DNA of 64,000 nucleotides. Origin: CADEDH01 sp965262175. GTDB taxonomy: Bacteria; Actinomycetota; Acidimicrobiia; Acidimicrobiales; SZUA-35. A model generated the notes under the pieces. It was not told where the DNA came from and made no database searches. It saw only the letters and a list, made by a program, of their open reading frames with translations. Each line of letters begins with the position of its first letter. Position 1 is the first letter of the stretch. Made by a program: the position numbers and the translations under genes. Below, one piece after another: positions 41,943 through 49,744 of the stretch. The stretch spans positions 2,728,001-2,792,000 of the forward strand of contig CBDHES010000002.1 of the NCBI GenBank assembly GCA_965262175.1, given 5' to 3'.

Positions 41943-43559
41943 CTAGTCGAAGGTGAGGTCGCGGTAGCCGTCGGCCACGGCGGCGTCGATCCTGGTGGCG
42001 TAGCGGGGGGCTCCCCCGAAGTACGCCTGGTAGCGGACCTGGCCCTCCCCGTGGCCGGCGACGTTGGAGTTGTAGCCGGTGAACCACCCCTTGCTGCGGC
42101 GGAACAGCATGCGCTCGTGGGCCTGGACGACTTCGGCGACCCACGCCTCCTCGGCGTCGGGCCTGGCGTCGACCCGGGTGTGGCCGTGCTCCCGGAGGTG
42201 CTCGACGAGGCCGGTCACCCAGTCGACCCCGCCCTCGATGGCTCGGGGGAAGTTGGTCGACCCCGAGACGCTCTGGGGGCCGGCCACCATCAACAGGTTG
42301 GGGAAGCCGCTCGACAGCACGCCGAGGTAGGTCCGGGGACCGTCGCGCCACTTGTCGCCCAGGAGCTGACCGTCGACCCCCCGGATCTGGATCCGGTCGT
42401 AGCCGCCGGTGATGGCGTCGAACCCGGTGGCGTACACGATCACGTCGAGGTCGTGGTGCTCGGCGGTGGTCTGGATGCCCGCCGCGGTGACCCGCTCGAT
42501 CGGGCTCTCCGACAGGTCGACGAGGCGGACGTTGTCCCGGTTGTAGGCCTCGAAGTAGCGGGTCTCCAGGGGGAGGCGCTGCATACCGAAGCCGTGGTCC
42601 CGGGGGATGAGCTTCTCGGCGAGCTCGGGGTCGTCGACCCGCTGCCGGATCCGGTCGGCGATGTAGTCCGACACCTCCCGGTTGGCCTCGGCGTCGAGGA
42701 AGATCTCCATGAAGTTCCCCGACAGGATGGCGAAGCCCGGCTGGGTGTAGAGCTCGTCCCAGAACGCCCGCCGTTCCTCGGCGGTCAGGTTCCAGAACCC
42801 ACGCCGGTCGGGGACGTGCTCGAAGCCTCCCGGCGAGGCGGCGCAGTTGGCGAAGATCTCGTCGTACCGGGCCCGGATCTCCGCCATCTCCTCCGCCGAG
42901 ATCGGCGAGTTGTTGAGCGGGGTGCTCCAGTTGGGCCGCCGCTGGAACACCGTGAGCTCCCCGACCTTGTCGGCGATCTCGGCGATGACCTGGATCCCGG
43001 TCGCTCCGGTGCCGATCACGCCGACCCGGCGACCATCGAGGGCCACCGGTTCCTTCGGCCAGTGGAACGTGTGGAACGACTGACCGGCGAAGTCGTCCAT
43101 GCCCTCGTAGCTGGGAAGGGTGGGGATCGACAACGGTCCGAGGCTGGTGATGACGTACCGGGCGGTGTAGGTCTCGCCGTTGTCGAGCCCGAGGTGCCAC
43201 TGCCGCTGGTCGTCGTCCCAGTCCATCGTGGCGACCCGACAGTTGAACCGCATGTGCCGCCGCAGGTCGAACTTGTCGGCCACGTAGTTCAGGTACCGGA
43301 GATTCTCCGGTTGGGGCGAGAACCGCTCGGTCCAGTGCCACTCGTCGAGCAGTTCCTTGGAGAACGAGTAGCCGTAGGTGTAGCTCTCCGAGTCGAACCG
43401 GGCACCGGGGTACCGGTTGCGGTACCAGGTGCCGCCGAGGTCCTCGTCGCCCTCCAGGACGATGGCGTCGATCCCCAGATCGACGAGACGCTTGATCTGG
43501 TAGATGCCGGACACCCCGGCCCCCACGACCACGACCTCGTGGTGATGTTCTCCGCTCAT
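41943..43559 (-). CDS. FAD-dependent Baeyer-Villiger-type monooxygenase
   Basis: A 538-residue flavoprotein. Rossmann motif VVVGAGVSGIYQIK binds FAD, the BVMO fingerprint FAGQSFHTFHWP is present, and a second Rossmann motif GVIGTGATGIQ binds NADPH. GGTWYRNRYPGARFD is also typical of cyclohexanone monooxygenase-like enzymes. It inserts oxygen next to a ketone to form an ester or lactone. The adjacent esterase fusion could hydrolyse such an ester, a sensible pair of steps, but the substrate is unknown. Confidence 0.9.
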   Translation of the reverse strand: MSGEHHHEVVVVGAGVSGIYQIKRLVDLGIDAIVLEGDEDLGGTWYRNRYPGARFDSESYTYGYSFSKELLDEWHWTERFSPQPENLRYLNYVADKFDLRRHMRFNCRVATMDWDDDQRQWHLGLDNGETYTARYVITSLGPLSIPTLPSYEGMDDFAGQSFHTFHWPKEPVALDGRRVGVIGTGATGIQVIAEIADKVGELTVFQRRPNWSTPLNNSPISAEEMAEIRARYDEIFANCAASPGGFEHVPDRRGFWNLTAEERRAFWDELYTQPGFAILSGNFMEIFLDAEANREVSDYIADRIRQRVDDPELAEKLIPRDHGFGMQRLPLETRYFEAYNRDNVRLVDLSESPIERVTAAGIQTTAEHHDLDVIVYATGFDAITGGYDRIQIRGVDGQLLGDKWRDGPRTYLGVLSSGFPNLLMVAGPQSVSGSTNFPRAIEGGVDWVTGLVEHLREHGHTRVDARPDAEEAWVAEVVQAHERMLFRRSKGWFTGYNSNVAGHGEGQVRYQAYFGGAPRYATRIDAAVADGYRDLTFD

Positions 43560-43605
43560 GGGCTCCAGTGTGTCAGGGGCATCGGGTCGGGGTCATCTCG
43601 ACCGG

Positions 43606-44493
43606 TCAGCCACGGCCGGCCAACGCCGCCGAGATCTTCGCCTCGATCGTGGCGAGGACCGCCTGGCGTCCCTCCCACCGGCCTCCGGGACTGATGAAGC
43701 CGACGAGCGAGATGACTTCTTCCGACTGGATCAGCGAGATGTCGTTGATGATGGCCAGTTCACGGTCGGGGCCGGCGAGGACCGTGGTGACGACGATGTT
43801 GGTGACCCGGGGCTCCTCGTCATGGGACGGGGTGGTCTGCAGGTCGAACCGGGCGGCCTCGTAGGGGGCGAGCTCGCCATTGTCGAGCAGCTCCTGAAAG
43901 TCGGCCTGGAGGCCGGCAACGATGCAGTCGGCGACGTTCTGACCGGCCCAGCTGAGGACGACGTTGGTGGCGGTCTCGACGTCGGGGTACACCCGGACCG
44001 AGTTCTCCAGCCCGATCTGGCCCATCTCGAATTCTGGTGAGTCGACGTCGACGACGTTGCCGTCGTTGTCGACCAGGTCGACCATGAACTCGCACCCGTC
44101 GATGGCGCCGTAGTCGGTGTCGGACGGCACGGCGGGACTCTCGGTCCAGCCCGGTCCGATGTCGGCTCCGGTCAACACGATCGCGTCGGCCAACTGCTGT
44201 GCCCCATCGGCGTCGTCGGCCGGGGTCGTCGAGGCCGACCCCTCTTCGGTCGTGTCGCCGCTGGCCGACCCGTCGCTGGTGGCGCCATCGGCGGTGTCGT
44301 CGGTCGCCGCCGGATCGGCGTCGGCGTCGTCGGCTGTGGCCGGATCGGCTTCGGTGTCCTGGGTCGAGGTCGAGGTCGAGGCGTCGTCGGCCGGGGCGGT
44401 CTCGCCGTCGTCCGACTCGCCGCAGGCCGCGACCAGCAGGCCGATCGTCGTGAGGATGGCCAGCCACCGGCTGGCTGACGTGGTCGACAACAT
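43606..44493 (-). CDS. Lipoprotein with PknH-sensor-like domain, paralogue
   Basis: A 295-residue lipoprotein; ATG 44491-44493 follows TGGAGGG. Leader LAILTTIGLLVAAC ends in a lipobox, then an Asp/Ala/Thr-rich stalk of about 80 residues. The globular domain (IVLTGADIGPGWTESP, a Cys in IDGCEFMVDL, NVADCIVAGLQ) parallels the lipoprotein at 35923. It is divergent from the membrane kinase gene at 44685, whose ectodomain has a related sensor pattern, so it may share the ligand or modulate that kinase. That link is inference. Confidence 0.75.
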   Translation of the reverse strand: MLSTTSASRWLAILTTIGLLVAACGESDDGETAPADDASTSTSTQDTEADPATADDADADPAATDDTADGATSDGSASGDTTEEGSASTTPADDADGAQQLADAIVLTGADIGPGWTESPAVPSDTDYGAIDGCEFMVDLVDNDGNVVDVDSPEFEMGQIGLENSVRVYPDVETATNVVLSWAGQNVADCIVAGLQADFQELLDNGELAPYEAARFDLQTTPSHDEEPRVTNIVVTTVLAGPDRELAIINDISLIQSEEVISLVGFISPGGRWEGRQAVLATIEAKISAALAGRG

Positions 44494-44684
44494 GGTGCCC
44501 TCCAGTGATCTCGGGTCGAGCACGGCCGGCGCCCGCCGCCGACCGAACCGCCTCGCCGCGGTCGGGGAGGAACCGTAGACCGAGGCGGCCTCGTCGTCCG
44601 GTCACCCCGCCGGGCCTCACTGGCCGATGACCGCAGCGCGGGCTCGGGGCCTAGGGTTGGGGGTCGGGAGAGGTACGGAGGTGT

Positions 44685-46865
44685 GTGGTGGACGTCGAGA
44701 TCCCAGGGTTCGAGCTGACCCGTCCCCTCGGGGCCGGAGGGTTCGGATCGGTCTGGCTCGCCCGTCAACCGTCGGTCGACCGGGACGTGGCGGTCAAGAT
44801 CGGTCACCAACCGTTGGCCGACGAACGGGACCGCATCCGGTTCGAGCGGGAGTGTCGGGCCCTCGGGCGCCTGTCGGGGAACCCCCACATCGTGGTCGTT
44901 CACGTCACCGGGACGCTCGACGACGGCCGGCCATACCTGGTGATGGAGTACGTGGGCGGGGGGACCCTGGCCGACCTGGCCAAGCGCCGGGCGCTGTCGG
45001 CGGCCGAGATCGGGCGGCTGGGCAGCGAGGTCTGCCGGGGTCTGGCCGATGCCCACGACCAGACGATCCTCCACCGCGACATCAAGCCGGCCAACGTGCT
45101 GCTCCGATCCGACGGGAGCGCGGTCCTCGGTGATTTCGGGATCGCCGTCCTTCGGGGGAACAGCGCCACGTTCACCGCCTCGGGGGCGATCACGGCAACC
45201 GTCCCCTTCGCTGCCCCCGAGGTCCTGTCGGGCTCGCCGGCCACCATCGCCAGCGATCTCTACAGCGTCGGGGCGACGATGCTGGCCACCGCCATGCGGG
45301 CCACGCCGTTCGTCGAGAGTGCCGACACCGGCTTTCCGGCCATCCTGAACCGGGTGCTGTCGAGCCCACCGCCCGACATCCGGCTCCTCGGCTATCCGGC
45401 CGAGCTGGCCGAGGTCCTGGAGCGGTTGATGGCCAAGGACCCCGATCGCCGGCCGGCGACGGCCACCACCGCCGGCGCCCTCTTCCGGGCGATCGCCGAT
45501 GGTGGGCATACCCAGCTCCCGACCGCACCGTCGGCCAACGCGACCCAGGCGATCCACTCGTCGACCGTCGGCGACGGCGGCGGTTCGCCGGATCCGATCT
45601 CGGGTCGGAACGAGCCGGCCGGGGCACAACCGGCGACGGCGGCCGGCTCGGCCGCGGCCGGCGTCGGGGCGCCCGACTCCTCGGGCTGGGCGGCGCCCCT
45701 GGCCTCCGGCCCAGGCCCAACCGATCAGCCTCCGACCTGGTCGCCGGCTTCCGACCCGAGGGTGGGCCCAGGCCCCGGTGACGCCGGCCAGCCCCCGACC
45801 CACCACACCCCCAACCCCCAGCCCCACCCGGGTCAGGGGCCGGTCCACCACACCCCCAACCCGCAGGCCTTCCCCGGCCAGCCGCCGATCCACCACACCC
45901 CCAACCCCCAGCACTACCCCGTCCAGACCCCGAACCCGGTCGCCAACTACCACCCCGGCCAGCCACCGGTCCACCACACGCCTAACCCCCAGCACTTCCA
46001 GACCCCGAACCCCGTCGCCAACCCGTACGCCCAGCCGGGCCCGGTCCAGTCGACACCGCAGAAGAAGGGGGCACCGTGGGGTCTGATCGGGGCTGGCGTG
46101 GCGGCGCTGGTGGTGGTTCTCGGGGTGGCCGGGTGGTTCGTCCTCGGTCGGGGAGACGATGACCCGACCGGCAACGACGTCGCAGCGGTCGATGAGACCA
46201 CGACCGATGCCACCACCGGTGCCGATAGCGGGAACGGGGGAGCCTCGTCCGGGGACGACGGGTCGACGACTCTGCCGGACTCGACCACGACCAGCGAAAC
46301 GACCACCACCACGGCCTCGACGACGACGGCGCTCGTCCTCGGACCGATCGGGCTGCCGCTGACCGGGACCGACGCCGGGTTGGCACCGTCGATCGATGAG
46401 CAGATCCTGCCGATCCAGGCCAGCATCGGGCTGTGTGACTCCACCCTCGGCACGCAGGGCCTGCAGGAGGAGATCGGGTCGCTCTACAACGCCTTCGTGG
46501 CCAACGACCAGCTCCTCCAGACCGCCATCCGGTTCGACTCGCCGGAGAACGCCGAGGCCTACCTGGTCGACTATCAGGCCAGCCTCACGTGCACCGAGTG
46601 GGACTCGGTGACGGTCGACGGCGTCCAGGGCTACACGGTCCGGCCGATCCAGATCGACCCGGTGACCACGTTCGGAGACGAGACCCTGGCCTACGACGCC
46701 AACCTGACCTTCGAGAACGGCTTCAGCGTCACCCAGCGGACCTACGTCGTCCGGGTCGTCGACCGGATCCTGGCCGTCTCGTTCATCTCCGATGAGACCC
46801 CGAAACTGAACCAGGTGCCGGACCTCATGGGGCTGATGCTCGATCGTCTCGGCTACCCCCGGTGA
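44685..46865 (+). CDS. Membrane Ser/Thr kinase with PknH-like extracellular sensor
   Basis: A 726-residue receptor kinase starting at GTG 44685 (ACGGAGG upstream; GTG 44688 is possible). Kinase core: LGAGGFGSVWLA, DVAVKI with the Lys, LHRDIKPANVLL (129-140), GDFGIAVL and PFAAPEVL. A long Pro-rich linker contains four HHTPNPQ units between about 366 and 445. A transmembrane helix follows near 466-487 (GAGVAALVVVLGVAGWFVLG). The outer part has an acidic/Thr stalk and a domain with Cys pairs (IGLCDST, SLTCTEWDSV) resembling PknH_C. It probably phosphorylates cytosolic targets after an external signal. It is coupled to the small lipoprotein gene that follows. Confidence 0.9.
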   Translation: MVDVEIPGFELTRPLGAGGFGSVWLARQPSVDRDVAVKIGHQPLADERDRIRFERECRALGRLSGNPHIVVVHVTGTLDDGRPYLVMEYVGGGTLADLAKRRALSAAEIGRLGSEVCRGLADAHDQTILHRDIKPANVLLRSDGSAVLGDFGIAVLRGNSATFTASGAITATVPFAAPEVLSGSPATIASDLYSVGATMLATAMRATPFVESADTGFPAILNRVLSSPPPDIRLLGYPAELAEVLERLMAKDPDRRPATATTAGALFRAIADGGHTQLPTAPSANATQAIHSSTVGDGGGSPDPISGRNEPAGAQPATAAGSAAAGVGAPDSSGWAAPLASGPGPTDQPPTWSPASDPRVGPGPGDAGQPPTHHTPNPQPHPGQGPVHHTPNPQAFPGQPPIHHTPNPQHYPVQTPNPVANYHPGQPPVHHTPNPQHFQTPNPVANPYAQPGPVQSTPQKKGAPWGLIGAGVAALVVVLGVAGWFVLGRGDDDPTGNDVAAVDETTTDATTGADSGNGGASSGDDGSTTLPDSTTTSETTTTTASTTTALVLGPIGLPLTGTDAGLAPSIDEQILPIQASIGLCDSTLGTQGLQEEIGSLYNAFVANDQLLQTAIRFDSPENAEAYLVDYQASLTCTEWDSVTVDGVQGYTVRPIQIDPVTTFGDETLAYDANLTFENGFSVTQRTYVVRVVDRILAVSFISDETPKLNQVPDLMGLMLDRLGYPR

Positions 46866-47284
46866 GCCGCGTCGCACTCGTCGGTCTCGTCGCCATGGCC
46901 GCGGTCGCCACGGCGTGTACGGCCGACGACGGAGCCGACCCCGCGGCCCCCAACGGAACCGGAGGCGGGGTCGAGGACGGCACCGCGCCGTCATCGTCTC
47001 CGACATCGCTGATGGCCAGCTTCGACCATGACCTCGAGGTCGACCCCTCCGGCGGCACGGTGTGCGTGACCGAGTGGGTCCAGTTCACCGACACCTCGAC
47101 CGGTGACCCGGTCGAATGGGTCTGGACGATCCGCCACTTCGACGAGACCGTGGTGCTGGAGGAGCAGAACCCCCGCTGGCTGGCCGACTCGACCGGCGGT
47201 CGGGTCGAGGTGCGCCTCGAGCTGATGGACGCCGCCGGGGCAACCGCTGACGCCACCGGGGACATCGACCTCCCGGTCTGCTGA
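46862..47284 (+). CDS. Small lipoprotein with PKD-like domain
   Basis: A 140-residue protein whose GTG start overlaps the kinase stop (GTGA). Leader VALVGLVAMAAVATAC has a lipobox-like Cys at 19. A Gly/Ser-rich stalk leads to a small beta-sandwich with TVCVTEWVQFTDTSTGDPVE and WVWTIRHFDE, which is the PKD-type pattern, and a final Cys that may pair with the earlier one. Coupling to the receptor kinase suggests that it works with the kinase ectodomain outside the cell. Confidence 0.75.
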   Translation: MSRVALVGLVAMAAVATACTADDGADPAAPNGTGGGVEDGTAPSSSPTSLMASFDHDLEVDPSGGTVCVTEWVQFTDTSTGDPVEWVWTIRHFDETVVLEEQNPRWLADSTGGRVEVRLELMDAAGATADATGDIDLPVC

Positions 47285-47368
47285 CCCCAGCCGGCCGACA
47301 GCCGGCCGCTGCCCCCCCTGCCAAGGCTTGTTTGGCCGAGCACGGTCAGCCACCCCGTAGGAACGCCC

Positions 47369-47402
47369 GAACGCCCCCCGACCTGCTGGTCGGGGGGCGT
47401 TC
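47369..47402 (+). terminator. Hairpin terminator
   Basis: GAACGCCCCCCGACC pairs perfectly with GGTCGGGGGGCGTTC (15 bp) around a TGCT loop. It lies between the convergent ends at 47284 (+) and 47432 (-) and can serve both. Confidence 0.9.
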
Positions 47403-47431
47403 TCAGGAGGAACGTCGATTGTCCGTGCCCG

Positions 47432-49567
47432 CTACTGCAGGACGGCGTCGTTGTCCGAGGAGTTCTCCCCGCTCGCCACACAGGCCGGCACGTTGAGCCA
47501 CGACGTGCCGTTGGTGAACGTCCGCCCGTCGGGGGCGATGAAGGTCAGCACGTAGCAGCCGGCGGCGACATCGAAGCCGTAGCCACCGTCGCCCGCGGTG
47601 TAGGTCGAGACGAGGTAGGTACCGCGGGAACCGTCGCCGGTGGCGGCGAACAGGTCGACCGTGACCCCAGCCACGGTGTCCCGGTCGGCCTCGGTGACCC
47701 GACCGCCGATCGACGCATCGGCCGCGGCGGCCAGCGCTGCGTCGAGCGAGTCGACCGTCTCACCGGCGGCCACGCAGACCCCGGCGTTGAGCCACGGCGA
47801 GCCGTTGGTGAACTGCTGGCCGCTCGGGGCGATGAACGTCACGACGTAGCAGCCGGCGTCGACCGAGAACGAGTAGTCGCCGGAGCCGTCGGTGGTGGTC
47901 GACCGGACGTAGGTACCCCGGGAGCCATCACCGGCTGCGGTGAACAGGTCGACGGTCACCCCGGCGACCCCGCCGCCATCGCCGGTCACCGAGCCGCCGA
48001 TCGAGGCGCTCTCGTCAGCCGTGCTCTGCAGGACCGCGTCGACGCCCGACACGGTCTCGCCGGCGGCGACGCAGGCCGCGGCGTTGAACCACGAGTTGCC
48101 GTCGGTGAAGGACCGACCGGACGGGGCGATGAAGGTCACCGCATAGCAGCCGGCATCGACCTCGAAGCGGTACGCCCCCGAGCCGTCGGTCTGAGCCGAG
48201 CCGACGTACGAGAGGCGATCGCCGGCCTCGTTCGACTCGAACAGGTCGACGGTGACGCCGGCGACGGTGGCACCGTCGGTGTCGGTCACCGAACCGCCGA
48301 TCGAACCGGGATCGGGGTCCGGGTCGGGATCCGGAGCGGCGGCGACCAGCGAGTAGAGGAGGAGGTTGGGCGAGCCCGTGCCCGGGTTCCCGACGGCTCC
48401 GGTGGTGGCCGCTCCCTCCATGGCCGCTTCGACCTCGGCCGGCGTGGCGTCGGTGTCGCTCTCCAGGTAGAGGGCGGCGACGCCGGCCACGTGGGGCGAC
48501 GCCATCGACGTGCCGCTGAGGACCGCGGTGGAGTTGTCGTTGGAGATCCAGGTCGAGGTGATGCCGCTGCCCGGGGCGAAGATGTCGACGCAGGTCCCGA
48601 AGTTCGAGAACCCGGAGCGGGCGTCGGTGCGGGTGGTCGAGCCGACGGTCACGGCCTCGGGGGTCCGGGCCGGCGAGGCGTTGCAGGCGTCGGCATCGCT
48701 GTTGCCAGCGGCGACCGCGGTGAACACCCCGGCGTCGATCAGGCGCTGCGTGGCGGCGTCCAGCGACCGGGAAGCGCCCCCACCGAGGCTCATGTTGGCC
48801 ACCGACGGGCCACTGTGGTTGGCGGCGATCCAGTCGAGGCCGGCGACGATGCCGGAGGTCGATCCCGAGCCGTTGCAGCCGAGGACCTTGATGCCGTAGA
48901 TGTTCACGTCCTTGGCGACGCCCCAGGTCTCGGAGCCGATCGTGCCCGCCACGTGGGTGCCGTGGCCGTGGCAGTCGCTGTTCCGACCGTCACCGGTGAA
49001 GTTCCGATGGTCGACCACCCGACCGGTGAAGTCGTTGTGGGTGGTGAGGACACCGGTGTCGATCACGTAGACATCGACACCGGCCCCGGTGTGGTCGTAG
49101 CGATAGGTGTTGTCGAGGGAGTTGTTCCGCTGGTCGACCCGGTCGAGGCCCCAGGTGGCGTTGGTCTGCTCGGCCGACACGGTGAAGACCTGGTCCTGCT
49201 CGACGTAGGCCACCGACGGATCGTCGGCCAGGGCCGCCGCGGCGTCGGCCGAGATGCCCTCGACCGAGAACCCGACCAGGGCACTCTCGTACACGTGACC
49301 GACGGTGCCGCCGACGGTGGTCGCCTGCTCGGTGACGGCGGCCAGCGACGCATCGGCGCTCTGGGTGCCGGGGCCATCGGCCAGCACGACGAGGTAGGAG
49401 CCATCGATCGCCGTGCCCGTCTCCGGGGCGGGCGCTTCGGCACCGTCGTCGGCCGGCGTCGCTCCTGCCGGGCTGGTGACCAACCCGACCAGGGCCAACG
49501 CGGCCGCCATCGCCATCAGGGCCCGCCACCAGGGGTGGGAGCCGTCACCGGTCATCGTCGAACTCAT
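47432..49567 (-). CDS. Secreted subtilisin-like serine protease (S8) with three Cna-B-like repeats
   Basis: A 711-residue exported protease; ATG 49565-49567 follows GGAGGG. Signal peptide with AMAAALALVGLVTSPAGA, then an I9-type propeptide (SYLVVLADG ... VAYVEQDQVFTV). The catalytic domain has Asp in VYVIDTGV, His in HGHGTHVAGTIG and Ser in GTSMASPHVAG. A Pro/Asp linker (PDPDPDPD) leads to three repeats of about 75 residues, each of the type VAGVTVDLF ... DGSGDYSF ... GCYVVTFIAPSG ... NGSPWLN ... CVAAGETV. Two Cys per repeat could form a disulfide. It degrades extracellular protein; the repeats may bind the wall or substrate. Confidence 0.9.
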   Translation of the reverse strand: MSSTMTGDGSHPWWRALMAMAAALALVGLVTSPAGATPADDGAEAPAPETGTAIDGSYLVVLADGPGTQSADASLAAVTEQATTVGGTVGHVYESALVGFSVEGISADAAAALADDPSVAYVEQDQVFTVSAEQTNATWGLDRVDQRNNSLDNTYRYDHTGAGVDVYVIDTGVLTTHNDFTGRVVDHRNFTGDGRNSDCHGHGTHVAGTIGSETWGVAKDVNIYGIKVLGCNGSGSTSGIVAGLDWIAANHSGPSVANMSLGGGASRSLDAATQRLIDAGVFTAVAAGNSDADACNASPARTPEAVTVGSTTRTDARSGFSNFGTCVDIFAPGSGITSTWISNDNSTAVLSGTSMASPHVAGVAALYLESDTDATPAEVEAAMEGAATTGAVGNPGTGSPNLLLYSLVAAAPDPDPDPDPGSIGGSVTDTDGATVAGVTVDLFESNEAGDRLSYVGSAQTDGSGAYRFEVDAGCYAVTFIAPSGRSFTDGNSWFNAAACVAAGETVSGVDAVLQSTADESASIGGSVTGDGGGVAGVTVDLFTAAGDGSRGTYVRSTTTDGSGDYSFSVDAGCYVVTFIAPSGQQFTNGSPWLNAGVCVAAGETVDSLDAALAAAADASIGGRVTEADRDTVAGVTVDLFAATGDGSRGTYLVSTYTAGDGGYGFDVAAGCYVLTFIAPDGRTFTNGTSWLNVPACVASGENSSDNDAVLQ

Positions 49568-49661
49568 TCGAGTCCCTCCATCGCCGTTGAAACCGCCAAT
49601 CGCCGCCATCCACCAACTGCGCCCCAAGGATGGCAAGCGCTGAACAGCAGTGTTCTCGCAA

Positions 49662-49685
49662 CTTGGCCGTAACGAAACGGCCAAG
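49662..49685 (-). terminator. Short hairpin after the M14 peptidase gene
   Basis: CTTGGCCGT and ACGGCCAAG are perfect 9-bp arms around AACGAA, located between the M14 stop (49745) and the S8 start (49567) on the same strand. It could be a weak terminator for the first gene or an operator for the second. No T-run follows. Confidence 0.45.
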
Positions 49686-49744
49686 ACGCCCGGTTCGTTG
49701 AGTGAAACCACCCAGCCCATGGTCCGGTTGCGACCAGGACGGGA

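Noticed and set aside
41848..43341. N-terminal extension of the esterase-SRPBCC frame
   Set aside because: This part is a shifted-frame shadow of the monooxygenase gene; a start with GGAG at 41847 fits the esterase.
44172..47006. Open frame of about 944 codons on the minus strand
   Set aside because: Antisense of the receptor kinase; low-complexity composition and no recognisable motif.
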